Below are positions 38,530 to 49,869 of a stretch of DNA of 64,000 nt, piece by piece. The position numbers were made by a program, and so were the translations under genes. The first letter of the stretch is position 1; each line of letters begins with the position of its first letter. A model generated the notes under the pieces. It was not told the origin of the DNA. It did not search any database and saw only the letters and a program-made list of their open reading frames with translations. Origin of the DNA: Adineta vaga (taxonomy: Eukaryota; Rotifera); the NCBI GenBank assembly GCA_021613535.1, contig CP075493.1, forward strand, positions 10,788,001 through 10,852,000, given 5' to 3'.

Positions 38530-39846
38530 CATTTTTACTTTTATATAGTTACAAGGATATATGCACGGTTGAAATAACGATGTTATTTAAAAAGCACATT
38601 TCTCTTTTGACATTCTGCAGAAACAAAAAAACGTTGTTATGAACCCCGTTATCGATTCTTACAGAAAGGAAAAAAATCAACTTTTTTTATTATGCTTTTC
38701 ATATTTACGTTGGATAGAACATGGTATAGTAGGATGTCGTTTCAAATGAATCATTGATTGCTCATACGTATCCGCAAAGAACGTTTTTCCGGTATTCTTT
38801 AACAGAATTTGAGTGCGATAAGTATAAAGTTTTCCTTCATTTACAGATGCTCTTTTAGTATTTTTCAAAAGACTATAGTTTTCTTCCAATATCTAACACT
38901 TTGGATCAAAGAGATCATGATAATATTTCAGAAAACTGAAAGCACCTATCACTTCACTAGCGTATCTGTATAATGCTAAGAACCAAAGCAATTTTTCTTT
39001 GCATTATAATGGTCTGAGTACAACATTTGTGGTGCTTTCAAAACTATGCAGATAAGATTCTATTTATTATCAAATTACTTAATGGCATTAAAATTAGAGA
39101 TGACATACAAAGATTTTCTAATTATAAATGTTCAATGACTTTTCCGTTTGCATCATAGTAGAATTCATTAATAAGAATTTACGATTCTATTTGAATGCAC
39201 GAAGAAATTTCTTTGATATTAAATATAATCATATTGATCAGTGAAAATCGTGATGCTATTCTCTAAATTAATTTTTCCAATAATTCATTGGTATTTACTT
39301 GAAACATAACTGTTCTTATTTCTAAGAATGACTATACTCAAGAATTATTCTCCATTTTTCGTGTTAATGGATAGTTCAAACTTCAATTATCAAAATGAAA
39401 TAATTAATTCGTCTCTAAAAATGGGGAAACATTAAGTATAATATGACTGCGCTTAGTTTTCTACTGACAACGTGAATTTCTCATCTTTATCGTATTGACC
39501 CTCTTTCGATAGTATAATCACATTTGAATAAAACGTTTCTTTTAGGTAACTACTGATTTTGATAAAAGTAAAACAAGGAAGACTGTCTATTTGTGTTCAT
39601 TTGAATGTTAAAGTACGAAAATATCGAGTTAATTCAGAGTTTTTACGAGAATATAGTCAATACAAAATCTTGCTTCGTATTTTTTTCTCTAAATAAACTT
39701 GTTAATATAATAGAACTGGGAGAAGACCTTTTTATCCAATATATCATATGATAAAATAATCAAACGAGAAAAAAAACACACAGTTTTATTTATAATCAAT
39801 CTTTGAATAAAGAGGAGTTATATTATGTCATAAAAGATAAATGTTA
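38530..39846. other. AT-rich region, no supported gene
   Basis: About 1.3 kb between the receptor relic and the RNA-binding/kinase gene. A 70-codon frame at 38677-38889 (-) has no family feature. Nothing else is seen. Confidence 0.4.
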
Positions 39847-42800
39847 TTAATCAATTATCGGTAACGATTCTAATAAAATAGTAATTAAAATCTTCATTTC
39901 TATTTCGAAACTATTGAGTAGGGTATCAAAATCATTTGCTTGTTGTTTCATTGTCCAAATACCTAGAGGCAATTCAATAGCAACTTGATTCGAACCATTT
40001 GCTTTGATGTGCAATTTAAATTGATTTTCTTGCAAGATTTGAATATGCCATTGAATATCGATGGTCAAATTACTTTCTTGATACCAAAAGACTAAGACAT
40101 CATGATTTTCAATTCGTTTATCTTCAGTAATCCAACGACTTTTTCCCTCCGTTGACCAACGCATACATGTACAGTAACGCGTCACAAGTTGAGTTTTCAA
40201 CTGATTTATCAATGATACGATATAGATGAAGAGATCTCCGAAAGGAATTGAAGATGATAATGTTTGAGTATTGATATTTAGGGACACTGGAAAATAATTC
40301 ACTTGTTCATGTCTTTCCATGAGTAGTGTAGTTATCCATTGAAATTGATAATCGAGTTCATCTATTGACCATTGATGGCCAGGATTGGTAAAACCACGAT
40401 CAAATATCAACATCAAATGTTTTTCCAAATGTTGGCCAATACTTCCATCGATATTGAAACCTTAAACAAATAAAAACACAATTATAGTCACTTGCATTAC
40501 TAACTTGTAGAAGAAATTGTTTATACCTGTGATATCAGCAATTTTCTGTTTGATACATTTTACATTATCATGTATTTGGTGCGGTGCCTTTTCACATATA
40601 TCACGTGATTCTCTTGGTTTATGACCCGTAATCAACCAAAAGAAAGTAGCACAAATACTAGATGCATCAATCGTTGGACTGTATTGACAAGGTTGTATTC
40701 GTTTATTGTTTCTACAAAATCTTTCTTCAAGTTGTGGAACTAAATAAAACTGATTCGTCCATCGCGCATCGATACTTTCCATCGAATTAGTCAATTGATT
40801 TCCATTGATCCATGCCGATGCAAAATTAATTAACATCAACTTGATATCATTCATTGTCGGATGTCGTTCAACTAAGATATTTTTTGGTTGAATATCACGA
40901 TGAATTACATTTAGACCGTGGATTTTCTTAACGATTGTTAGTAACGGTCGAATAATTTCTAATGCTCCTTTCAAATCAATTCTAACAGGATTCTTTATAT
41001 AATCTGAAAGTCGTTCACCATCTATCAATTTCATAATTGTCCAAAACTCCTTCTTTGATGAATCTTCATCGATGATATTTGAAGTAATATTCACATTACT
41101 TTCAAATACTTTTGGTACACTCTTCAAATTACTAAGATTTTGCAATGCAATCCGTTCACGTTGTGCACGTAGTAGTGTCGTTCGATCATTTTTTGGCAAA
41201 TAAACTTTTGCTATTACGTTATTCATATCTTTCTTTGATGAAGTTTCTAGCCAATATGATTCGTCATGATCGAATGAATCATTAGATAGCATTTGATCTG
41301 TCCAAGTCCATTGTGAAGTTGAATTAAACATATCCGAAGGTGGTGGACGAATTTTTGTGACTATAAAAGATATATGTAATATTAATATCGAACAATTTTT
41401 TTTGGAAAATGTGTTAGCAATATATATATACCTGTTCTTGTTTTTAGTAAACTAGTGGTAGCTTTCGTTTTCGGCACAGTTGACTGATTTGTTGAGATCT
41501 GTCGTGAGACGTGTGATCTTCTAGTTGCGTGAGAATTTTCAGAAATATTTTGTGTTGAAACAATAGCACTAGCGGCAGATGAATATAATTTTGCTGGTCT
41601 GCTTCTATTTGAATATGCACTTTGGATACTTGGTGTTGGTGATGTACATCGGCTACTGTTGATCGTTCGATTCACGTTGGTGAAATCATGCCATTCAAAC
41701 AGTTGTTGACTTACTTCTAATTGACATTGAATTCTTTGTTGATTCGTCGGTGAAAATGGTTTATTATGGCATTTGCTTATTAGTTGTCGGAGTCTGTTCT
41801 CTGCTTGTTGACGTATCAAATAGGCTGATTTGGGCAAATTTGGACAATTATCATCCGTGGGTTGCAAAATTAGAAGCTGTGAATATTTTGAATCGAGATT
41901 CAACCGTTTCATGAGGTCTTCATCAGTAATGTCAGAAGGTAAATTACTCAATTTGAGACGATAACGTGCATCTTCCAAACCTACGTCCGAAGCACTGAAT
42001 ATTTAAAAGAAACCCGAGAATATAAACAAATTTATTCTTACGTTGTTGTGTTCGAGGAAACGATATCGTTGTACGTTTGTTAGTATGCCCATACCAACAA
42101 TTTTGATCTTCACAAGTATCTAGTTCGTCACAACTAATGTGCTTAAAGTGACATGTAGTACTGGTATGGGAACATTGACCTTTTTGAAAATTAGTGCACA
42201 ACTCCTGTTCTTCAATTTGCTCAGGCATTACTTCACACTGAATTGTATTTGTACGTACAATTCGTCCCGAATTTCTTTTGGCAGATATATGTGCAGTTGA
42301 TTCATCATCAAATCCTTTTATCCAAGCTTCACTCGATGTTCGACCAGCAGTTAAATGTGATTGTTCAATTTGAAAACAGGGATAGACAAGAATAGATGGA
42401 ACAGAAACTTTAAATATGTCGGACAATTCTGCACTGGTCACTCGAACAGGTAAATTCGTGACATGAATACAGTATGGAATATCGTAAATGATAAAATCTT
42501 CAGCTAAATAATCAAAACATTTTCATTTGATTAATATACATCGGTTTTTTTTACCTGTTCAAAACTTTTCTAACTCAATCTTTCGTCCTTTAATTTTCAA
42601 TGTTGGACTATACATAATACTTTTATCGACTTCATCATAACTGAAATCAAGAATAGAAATTCCACGTATAATCGATCAAAATATTTTTCTTTCTATACTT
42701 ACTCTTTGAATTGAAATTGTGCTTCGGTTTTATCTTTATTCGTCCATTGACAACGAAGAATTGTTCCATATTTTTGAAAATGCTTTCTCAAATCATTTTC

Positions 42801-43222
42801 ATTAATTTGACGAGTCAATAAATGATCATTATTAAGTGATTGAATCTTAATTTTCAAACCAGTAACAATTCGATCATAGAGATGATAAGTATTAGGCAGA
42901 GTGCGCATTACTATCAAAGGTTTTCCATTGAGTTGAAAAGGTCGACTTTTCATATATTCATCTACCGTCTTCTGTGAATCTATTTTGACGTAAATGCGTT
43001 GATATTCGTTACCGTTTTTACCTAAAAAAGAAATCATATTTCTTTTATAGTATATATATAATTATTGAAGGAAAACATACTATAGATAATTCCTCGTTTG
43101 ATTCGCCACTGACTAACGTGATAATATTTATTCATTAATGCTGCCAAAATGGATTTGTCCGACGTATTTATATCAACGTCGTGGAAAGTCAAACCACATG
43201 AAGTATACTCTGAACCAGCCAT
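39847..43222 (-). CDS. RRM - CCCH zinc finger - degenerate protein kinase fusion, with in-frame UGA
   Basis: Seven exons join in consistent phase: 43222-43081, 43021-42703, 42640-42555, 42503-42042, 41980-41432, 41360-40527 and 40460-39847; 1001 codons. RRM-like modules lie near residues 5-80, 90-180 (GLKIKIQSL ... TEAQFQFK), 190-260 (YCIHVTNLPVRVTSAEL) and 340 (YRLKLSNLPSDITDEDL). Two CCCH fingers follow RRM3: CTNFQKGQCSHTSTTCHFKH and CDELDTCEDQNCWYGH. A Ser/Thr-rich linker leads to a kinase fold with a Lys in NNVIAKVYLP, hinge FWTIMKLIDGERL, VIHRDIQPKNILVE, and INFAS where DFG is expected. The last about 200 residues are unique. The missing DFG Asp suggests weak or no catalysis. Codon 181 is UGA (42561-42559), so the frame is interrupted. 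It probably binds RNA; the role is unknown. Confidence 0.72.
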
Positions 43223-43856
43223 GTTTATGGTAAAGTTTTGACAACTAACAAGACGCTAATTAAGTTTATAATGAAGACGTACAAACTGGAAACAAAAGTC
43301 TTGATAAGAGCAGAGGAATAAATTGAAAAATAACTACTTGTCTTATAAAGACAAACGCATTGGTAAAAAAACCCACTTTATTGTTTTTCTTTTTGTTTTC
43401 TTTTTTTTTCCCATTCAAACACATTTCAGCGATATGGTGCACTTCAAAGATTGCATGATGTGTATGTAAAGACATATTCCTTATCTTATCGCCTGTCAAT
43501 ACTGAGACGTAGCAGATCTTTCCGAGAAAACTTATCAGAAAATTGGGTATCGTCGAAAATTTGATTTAATGTTAATTTAATCGTATATAGTAAGTGTTTG
43601 CACATGCGGAAAAGATTGATCGGTGGATTGATATAATACAAAGAATACTCTACAGTAATTATACAAGTACATTATGACGGTTTGCGCTATTTTAGCATTG
43701 TTGTTGAGCAAAGTTACCTTGATACATCGAATAATTCTAAAAATTAGATGTCTTTCCATATATAAACAGTCATTAACATACTCGACAGAGTTGATTTACG
43801 AAACTGTGATCACTTTTTTATTACGCAAGACAAGTATTGAGCTTATTTAATGAGTG
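43223..43856. other. 5' flank of the RRM-kinase gene
   Basis: AT-rich spacer with a poly-purine/pyrimidine run near 43380-43410. No gene is seen. Confidence 0.4.
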
Positions 43857-43914
43857 GTGTCACATATCCCGCTGGAGATGAGGGTGCATCGCCGATCAGC
43901 GGGATATGTGACAC
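43857..43914. repeat. perfect 18-bp inverted repeat (hairpin)
   Basis: GTGTCACATATCCCGCTG at 43857-43874 is repeated exactly in reverse complement at 43897-43914, with a 22-base spacer. The arms extend by G-T pairs and two more pairs on the outside. The spacer has its own small stem (GATG at 43877-43880, CATC at 43887-43890). The GC content is far above the surroundings. It could be a small foldback element, a hairpin RNA precursor or a recombination remnant. Confidence 0.85.
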
Positions 43915-44101
43915 TGCTGTTGTTTTCTGAAATTCTCATGAAAAGTTCATTCATATTTTAATCAAGAAATGTTCATTTTATGAAGACAAAGACGTAAGCA
44001 GAAATCTATCTCAAATATTATTAAAATACAGTTTCATTCAACATTCTGTTTTCAATCAGACATTTTGATTTTGATACTTTAAGCAACATATAAGTAAATA
44101 G

Positions 44102-44677
44102 TAAATCCCCCTGCGTATTAGAAGACCCGGGATCTTCTATTATGGGGGGAGGGGGTCGTCTAATATGAGTTCGTCTCTCTAAACAATATAAAATTACAGT
44201 TACATGTTATAAAGACTTCATTAAATTAGTTCATGATAAGTAAATTCCTGTAAGTATATCTGTCCTCTTATTTTATTCTAATCGAAAATTTATTGTTGTT
44301 CTGCATAGATAAGCCGTTTGTCAGGTCGTGCAGTTCCACGTACTGAACGTGTATATTTATATAAATATATGAAGAGTTCTTTATTGGAAAATAATGAGAT
44401 AAATAGATTGGGAAGAAAGAGAGAGAAGAGAAGCGTACAATATATGTATATGTAAAAGTCCTTATGATCATGTAGGAATGTACCATACTACATCACACCG
44501 TTAATCTTCGTTATATTCTTTACTAAACTTGATTTTCTGATAGAAACAATTCAATATCGATTGGTAGAGAAAAGTTGAGAAAATTTAGAAGAAAAGCCTT
44601 TACAATACAAGACGCGGGTCTTCTGAAATGAATTTCGTGTCTTTCTTCAAAGGGGGTCTTCTATTATAGGGGGTTTA
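44102..44677. mobile_element. non-autonomous DNA transposon candidate with TA target duplication
   Basis: The left end AATCCCCCTGCGTATTAGAAGACCC (44104 onward) is matched, with a few mismatches and gaps, by the reverse complement of the right end (AACCCCCTATAATAGAAGACCCC, ending at 44675). TA flanks both ends at 44102-44103 and 44676-44677. The GAAGACCC and GTCTTCTATTAT words recur inside both ends, giving subterminal repeats. The 572-bp body has no transposase. TA duplication and length suggest a MITE mobilised by a Tc1/mariner-type transposase. Confidence 0.55.
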
Positions 44678-45275
44678 TTTGAATAGAGTACAAGCTGATT
44701 TTCAACACTCAAGTAGTTCATATTGTCTTTTTTTCCTAGAGATAAGAACAAAAAACGCATGTTCATCTTCTCAAACTTCTGATCATTGTCGTTGCTCTTG
44801 CTGTCGATGTTCTAAATGGAACAAAATGCTAATATATGATGCATTGCATTTCTTCGCTTACCTGTTAACAAGCCTTGTAATTGTCCATATTTTAATATCC
44901 GCTCCTGGCACTAGAATACAACAAATCGATCGGCATTTTTATTATGCTATTTTCAGTGTATTGAATTTATTTCCATCAATTATTGTACGAACCTTATTCA
45001 TGAAATGCAGATTGATATTGTACACTGTAACAGCAGTAGAATCTGGCTTTTGGACTTGTGCCACCATTGCCGATGATAAATCATTCAATTCCATGCCAAC
45101 AGCATCAATCTGTTAGACCAAAAGTTCAATCTAAACATGAAAACAAAAAATAGAATCATGAGATAAATAATAGCAGATATATCATGTACTAAAACAGAAA
45201 AATTCAACAAAAATTCTCAATATCAACTGGCATTTGTCGTTCAATATTCATGGAGATTCTTACTGGATCGATGGC

Positions 45276-45617
45276 AAGGAGGAAAAAGCGATACTCCAAA
45301 AAAATATTTTGGAGTAAGACTGGAGTGGAGTGGAGTGGCGTTGGAGTAGATTGAAGTATGGCTGGAGTAGAGTTGGAGTAGATCGGAGTGCGACTGGAGT
45401 AGATTAGAGTAGGTTGGAGTAGACTGGAGTAGCGTTGGAGTAAGACTGTACTGTGGTGACATGCTGGAGCTCATACTCCACCAATACTTTGTTGGAAAGA
45501 AAAATTTATTGAAGTATTAGTCGAGTAGGGGTGCGAAGTATCGCTGGAGTAATTTGGAGTACGAGTGGAGTAGACCCGAGTGAGCTGGAGTATTGGAGTA
45601 TCGCTTTTCCCCCCTTG
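45276..45617. mobile_element. 342-bp element with 25-bp TIRs packed with TGGAGTA repeats
   Basis: The 25 bases at 45276-45300 (CAAGGAGGAAAAAGCGATAC then TCCAA) match the reverse complement of 45593-45617 at 23 of 25 positions. Between them the sequence is largely degenerate repeats of about 12 bp built around TGGAGTA, all in the same orientation, with ACTCCA words near the left end and near 45475. No coding capacity is seen and no clear target duplication was found. It resembles a foldback or MITE-like DNA element with internal repeats. Confidence 0.6.
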
Positions 45618-46671
45618 ACCTATACTCTTACGTTTTGTTGTAGTAGCAGTTATCAAAATTACTTTATAAAATTAGTTAATGTATAAAGCATTCTTGCACG
45701 AGTGTTGTTGATGAAGACAACTAAATCGTACATTTTCCCATAAGAGTTCTTTTGTAATAATATGAATATAGGATATCGAGATTTTCTAAATGATATATCA
45801 CTCATGTTCATCGAGTAGCTGCCTAATTCGACTTCGAATATAAATAATGATTTTGTAAAAGCGTTTATAGACATAGTTGTTGGTAGATCAAGATTTAGCT
45901 TTTGTTTTCAGTAAATAAAATTCATGAATAGAGATATATATATATATGTGTATATTTTTGTATTGTATTGAATATCAACTGAAATAAAACTATTCCTACC
46001 TATTCCTATTTTTACAGAAATATACTCTACGTGAGTTATAATTACCTATAGATAGAAGAAAAAGTATTCCTGTTTTATAGAAATAGAAACAATCTAGTTC
46101 AAGTTTTGTCATTTATTTTCGAAGTGATATTATTTAGCTAAATGTGCATTTCTATTATAATTCGAACTAGGCAACTCATGTATTCATCTTTCACTGGTCG
46201 CTAAGTTACTATTAAACTATCCTACAAATATCTTTTATTTTTAACGAAAGGTTTAAATCAAAAATAAATTATTAATATGTACTGATATTTATAATAATGA
46301 AAGAAAAAAGAATTATGTGCAAAGTCATGTTAGACATATTAGAAATGTTTTAACTAAATTTCACGATGTATATAGTGTGACGCCAGAGCGCCTAACAGTT
46401 CCCTAATATGCTTCGGACCATGCGTTTCAATTCTTTTAATTTTACTTATTTCAAGTGATATCTTATAGAGATTGTGCAATAACAAATGCATGATAGGATC
46501 GTGTGGACGTCGTCTACCATTAATTTAATTGTATTCTATTAAAACAATTGTCTTATTTCATCTTCAAATCAAACAATAAATTATCATGAATACGAAGAAA
46601 CTTGACTGTATAATAATCATTTATTACGATTGGTTCAGAACTACAGATATTTTATCTACGAGAAGAACTGT
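45618..46671. other. AT-rich region, no supported gene
   Basis: Spacer of about 1 kb between the repeat elements and the ankyrin gene end. A short TA-rich microsatellite lies at about 45930-45955. No gene is seen. Confidence 0.4.
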
Positions 46672-49019
46672 TCAGTTATAAGCAGTGATTGTTTCTTTGC
46701 TATGCATTTGAACAAAACGAATTAATTTCAATGATAAATAATTCGTATAATTCAAATTGTTGGCAACAATTATATGGGCACATCGACATTTGAGTGACAG
46801 TTTTCGATTTGCCCGTAGAAGCTCTTTAATCTCTAAATCAGATAATAACTCTTCTGGTCGAAGACCGCGAAAATCGATACAATCTAAATGAGCGTTGGCA
46901 TCCAGAAGAATTCTGACAATCAATTTTGCATCATCATGATTCCAATATTCGACAACCGAATGTAACGACGTCGCTTTGTTAACTGTAGTAGTGCCATTGA
47001 CATCTGCTCCAGCATGAATCAATAAATGAATAATTGATAAAGTTGATATACTAAAACAGATCTATATGCTAGGAAATGTTTTCAATATTGAATATATTTA
47101 CCTATTAGTCAAACACTTGTATTCTTTTATACCGCACACGAATCTTCTTGTAAAGTAGTTCAGAAGAGGATATTGATTTTCTATAATAATTTTCGAACGC
47201 ACAGCTCGTTGTATAAGACCAAATAGAACGCATTGTTCCTTACGATTCATTTTTTTCGATTCTATTGACTGTAAAGAGATATAGAAATCATCAAGCTAGT
47301 AGTCTGTTCGTACTGATTAAACAAAAATCGAAACTTACATAAATAATCATAAAGAACAACTTGAAGAATAGCTGGATTAATGAATTATCTATCCTATTCA
47401 GTATCCATTGCCAGACGAGCTCTAAAGAATGGACAGGTACACAGCCTTTCATTTTCAGGATTTTGTATAAAATATTCACCACTTCACCAAGATGGTCTTT
47501 ATGGAATTTCGAATAGCGTCGATTCTTGTTTTCATTTTTTAGTAAGATCTCAAAGACATGTGTGCGTATTTGGAGACAACGTTCATAGTTTTTTTGCCAT
47601 CGGTAGAAATTACTTTGTTTTATCAAAAGTGACAGAAAATGGTTCATTTCATCATTTCTAAGTAAAAGTCGTTCACTGACCACTAATGCATACATTCGAA
47701 GTTTATTATTATCTTCTCGAATTGCAATAAGTTCATCGAGTGTTTCACATTCTCGAACAAACTCATAAGCTTCACATGGTGTACTGCTACACGGAGGTTT
47801 TCTTCTGCTCAATGCTCTTTCCAAATGACTGTAAGCCACAGCATATTTTTTTGCATTACCATCAATGATATAGTGGCAAGCTAGAAGAACCATTTCATCT
47901 AGAACTTGTTGTTCAGGTAAGATGCTTGTAAGCATATCTCTAACTATTGTGTTGTTACAATCAACTGATAACATCAAAGGTGTATAACCTGTTTGACTCA
48001 TAATGAAACGTTTACATTGATGATCAATAAGAAGTTTTGCTATGTCGATATGTCGTTTATGTATTGCATAATCGAGAGGAGTTCTTTTCTTGTAATCAAG
48101 TACAAATGGATCAGCGCCATGTTGAAGAAGTATCTCGACGATATCGAAGTAATTTCGACGAGTGGCAGCATGTAATGCTCTTTCGTTATAATTCTTTGCG
48201 GATCGATTAGGATCACATCCTTTCGTCAGAAGATAATCAACAATGTGTTTGTGACCATTTTGAGCAGCTACAATCAATACTCCACACTTATTAACATTTG
48301 CATGTCCACGTTCAATAAGTTGTCGAACGAGATCAAGGTCTCCTTTTTGAGATGCATACCAGAGAGCTGTTCTTCCATTAGAACAAACATGATCAATAAT
48401 GGTTGAATAGATATAACCATGAAAGATACTGTCTAATACAACTTGAATACATTCTGGATCTCCACGAACGATAATATCAGTCAGCATCGTATGCACGGAA
48501 GGCGTTCTTCTTCGCGGAAACCGTTTCAATTGTTTTTTATATTGACTCGAATTGAGTTTGAGCTCTTTAAAAAGTGAAGCGAGAATATACGGATCACTTT
48601 TATCAATAGCGGTTCGTATTGTTAATTCTCCCGATGGTTTTGGATAACGATTGTTACGGTAATAAACTAATCTATTCTCAACATCTACTGTATCCAAATC
48701 GCTTACATCTAAGTCTTCGTCATATAAATCTGAAAATTCAGAAGTATTTTTGAGAGTAGTTAATTCTTGTCGCTTCCATGATCGAGCAGATGATCGAGTG
48801 CGTTCAGGCAAATCTTCGATATATCAAAGAGAGAGAGAGAAATAAAAAGTATGCAGAAGTTAATTTATAAAGTGCAGAAATATATGATATACTTGATGTA
48901 TGATGAGATGAAGTTTGCTTTCCTCTGTTTCTTGTTCGAGCAGCAAGTCTGCGACGTTGGTGTCGCTGTATACCGTTGCGTTGATCAGGTGTTTCGAAAA
49001 CTTCTCGTTTATTAGACAT
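46672..49019 (-). CDS. ankyrin-repeat protein, FEM1-like
   Basis: Four exons: 49019-48893, 48813-47339, 47268-47102 and 47050-46672, in phase, about 715 residues. A basic N-terminus (RRRLAARTRNRG) precedes ankyrin repeats such as NGRTALWYASQKGDLDLVRQ, GVLIVAAQNGHKHIVDYL, NERALHAATRRNYFDIVEIL and KRTPLDYAIHKRHIDIAKLL. The middle (FYRWQKNYERCLQIRTHVFEIL) resembles the TPR-like part of FEM1 proteins, and further ankyrin repeats close the protein (IIHLLIHAGADVNG, LIVRILLDANAHLDCIDFRG). FEM1 proteins are substrate receptors of cullin-2 ubiquitin ligases that read C-terminal degrons. The layout fits, but the sequence is diverged and the protein is longer than vertebrate FEM1. Confidence 0.7.
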
Positions 49020-49869
49020 ATCTTAAAAAAAATCTACAATTTAACTCAAATAATGAATATTTGTTGACAGATGAAGTTTAGTGGATTTCTTTTTACATTA
49101 AATAAACGTTTTTACTCAGGAACAATAAATTAAGAAACAATCGCCTTTATATAAATATACTTACTGGCAAGAGTCGTTGAATATTGTATGAATTGCATCA
49201 CATTTTTAGCAAGATAAAAATTTCGCATGAGTCATATTGGTTGTGCAAGAACCCATGTGACATACTATATAAGACCATAGAAAAAAACCTTTTTTTCAAA
49301 ACAAAGGAAAACTAGAAAAGTTCTATCATTTCTGTTGGGTTAAACATATGCATATTGTGCCAAAAGTTAATCTCATCGATATGATAAACATCAAAACTGT
49401 TGAAAAAATAGCAATCGTTTTTGTATTATATTTTGAAAATTATTGGTTTGAATATTATGAGAAAGATATTATAGCGTTATAAAGAATAAATATTCATTCT
49501 TATTGTGCTTCTATGTATTTACAAGAATGTAAAAGATAAGTGGCAATCTTTCACGAAATAGTGTAAACATAATGTATAAATAACATCAGGATAAGAAATA
49601 GTACATGATACTTTTTATTTTTTCCCGATATGATGCAAAAGATAGTGTTGTTTTTTCAATAGTTGATGTTTATTATATCATTCAAATTAACTTTAGCAGG
49701 GCATTTATAAGAATAGCCTATTCAAAGAGTATGTTCATATATTTCACAAGTTCTTATTTTCACATTTTATGCTCTGATATTCAGTACAATCAGTGACGTT
49801 TAATATACATAATATAGATAAAAGAATTTGCTTAATAACATTACTTTAATTAATGTCGATAGTTAGGAA
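49020..49869. other. AT-rich region, no supported gene
   Basis: 5' flank of the FEM1-like gene. Only short frames without family features are present. Confidence 0.4.

Noticed and set aside
38677-38889. 70-codon frame (-) upstream of the receptor relic.
   Set aside because: No similarity to receptor hinge or other domains that I can recognise.
42559-42561. UGA codon 181 of the RRM-kinase gene as selenocysteine.
   Set aside because: It sits in an ordinary RRM end with no Cys partner, and I see no SECIS-like structure after the gene end, although I did not search exhaustively.
44679-45116. 145-codon frame with two hydrophobic stretches.
   Set aside because: It starts three bases after the MITE-like element ends, shows no family features, and has no supporting exon structure.
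45290-45600. Regular TGGAGTA spacing suggested a CRISPR-like array.
   Set aside because: Units are degenerate, spacers are only a few bases, and the block is bounded by terminal inverted repeats in a eukaryotic genome; a transposon-like element explains it better.
47380-47661. 93-codon frame (+) opposite the FEM1-like gene.
   Set aside because: It is the antisense shadow of a continuous coding exon.
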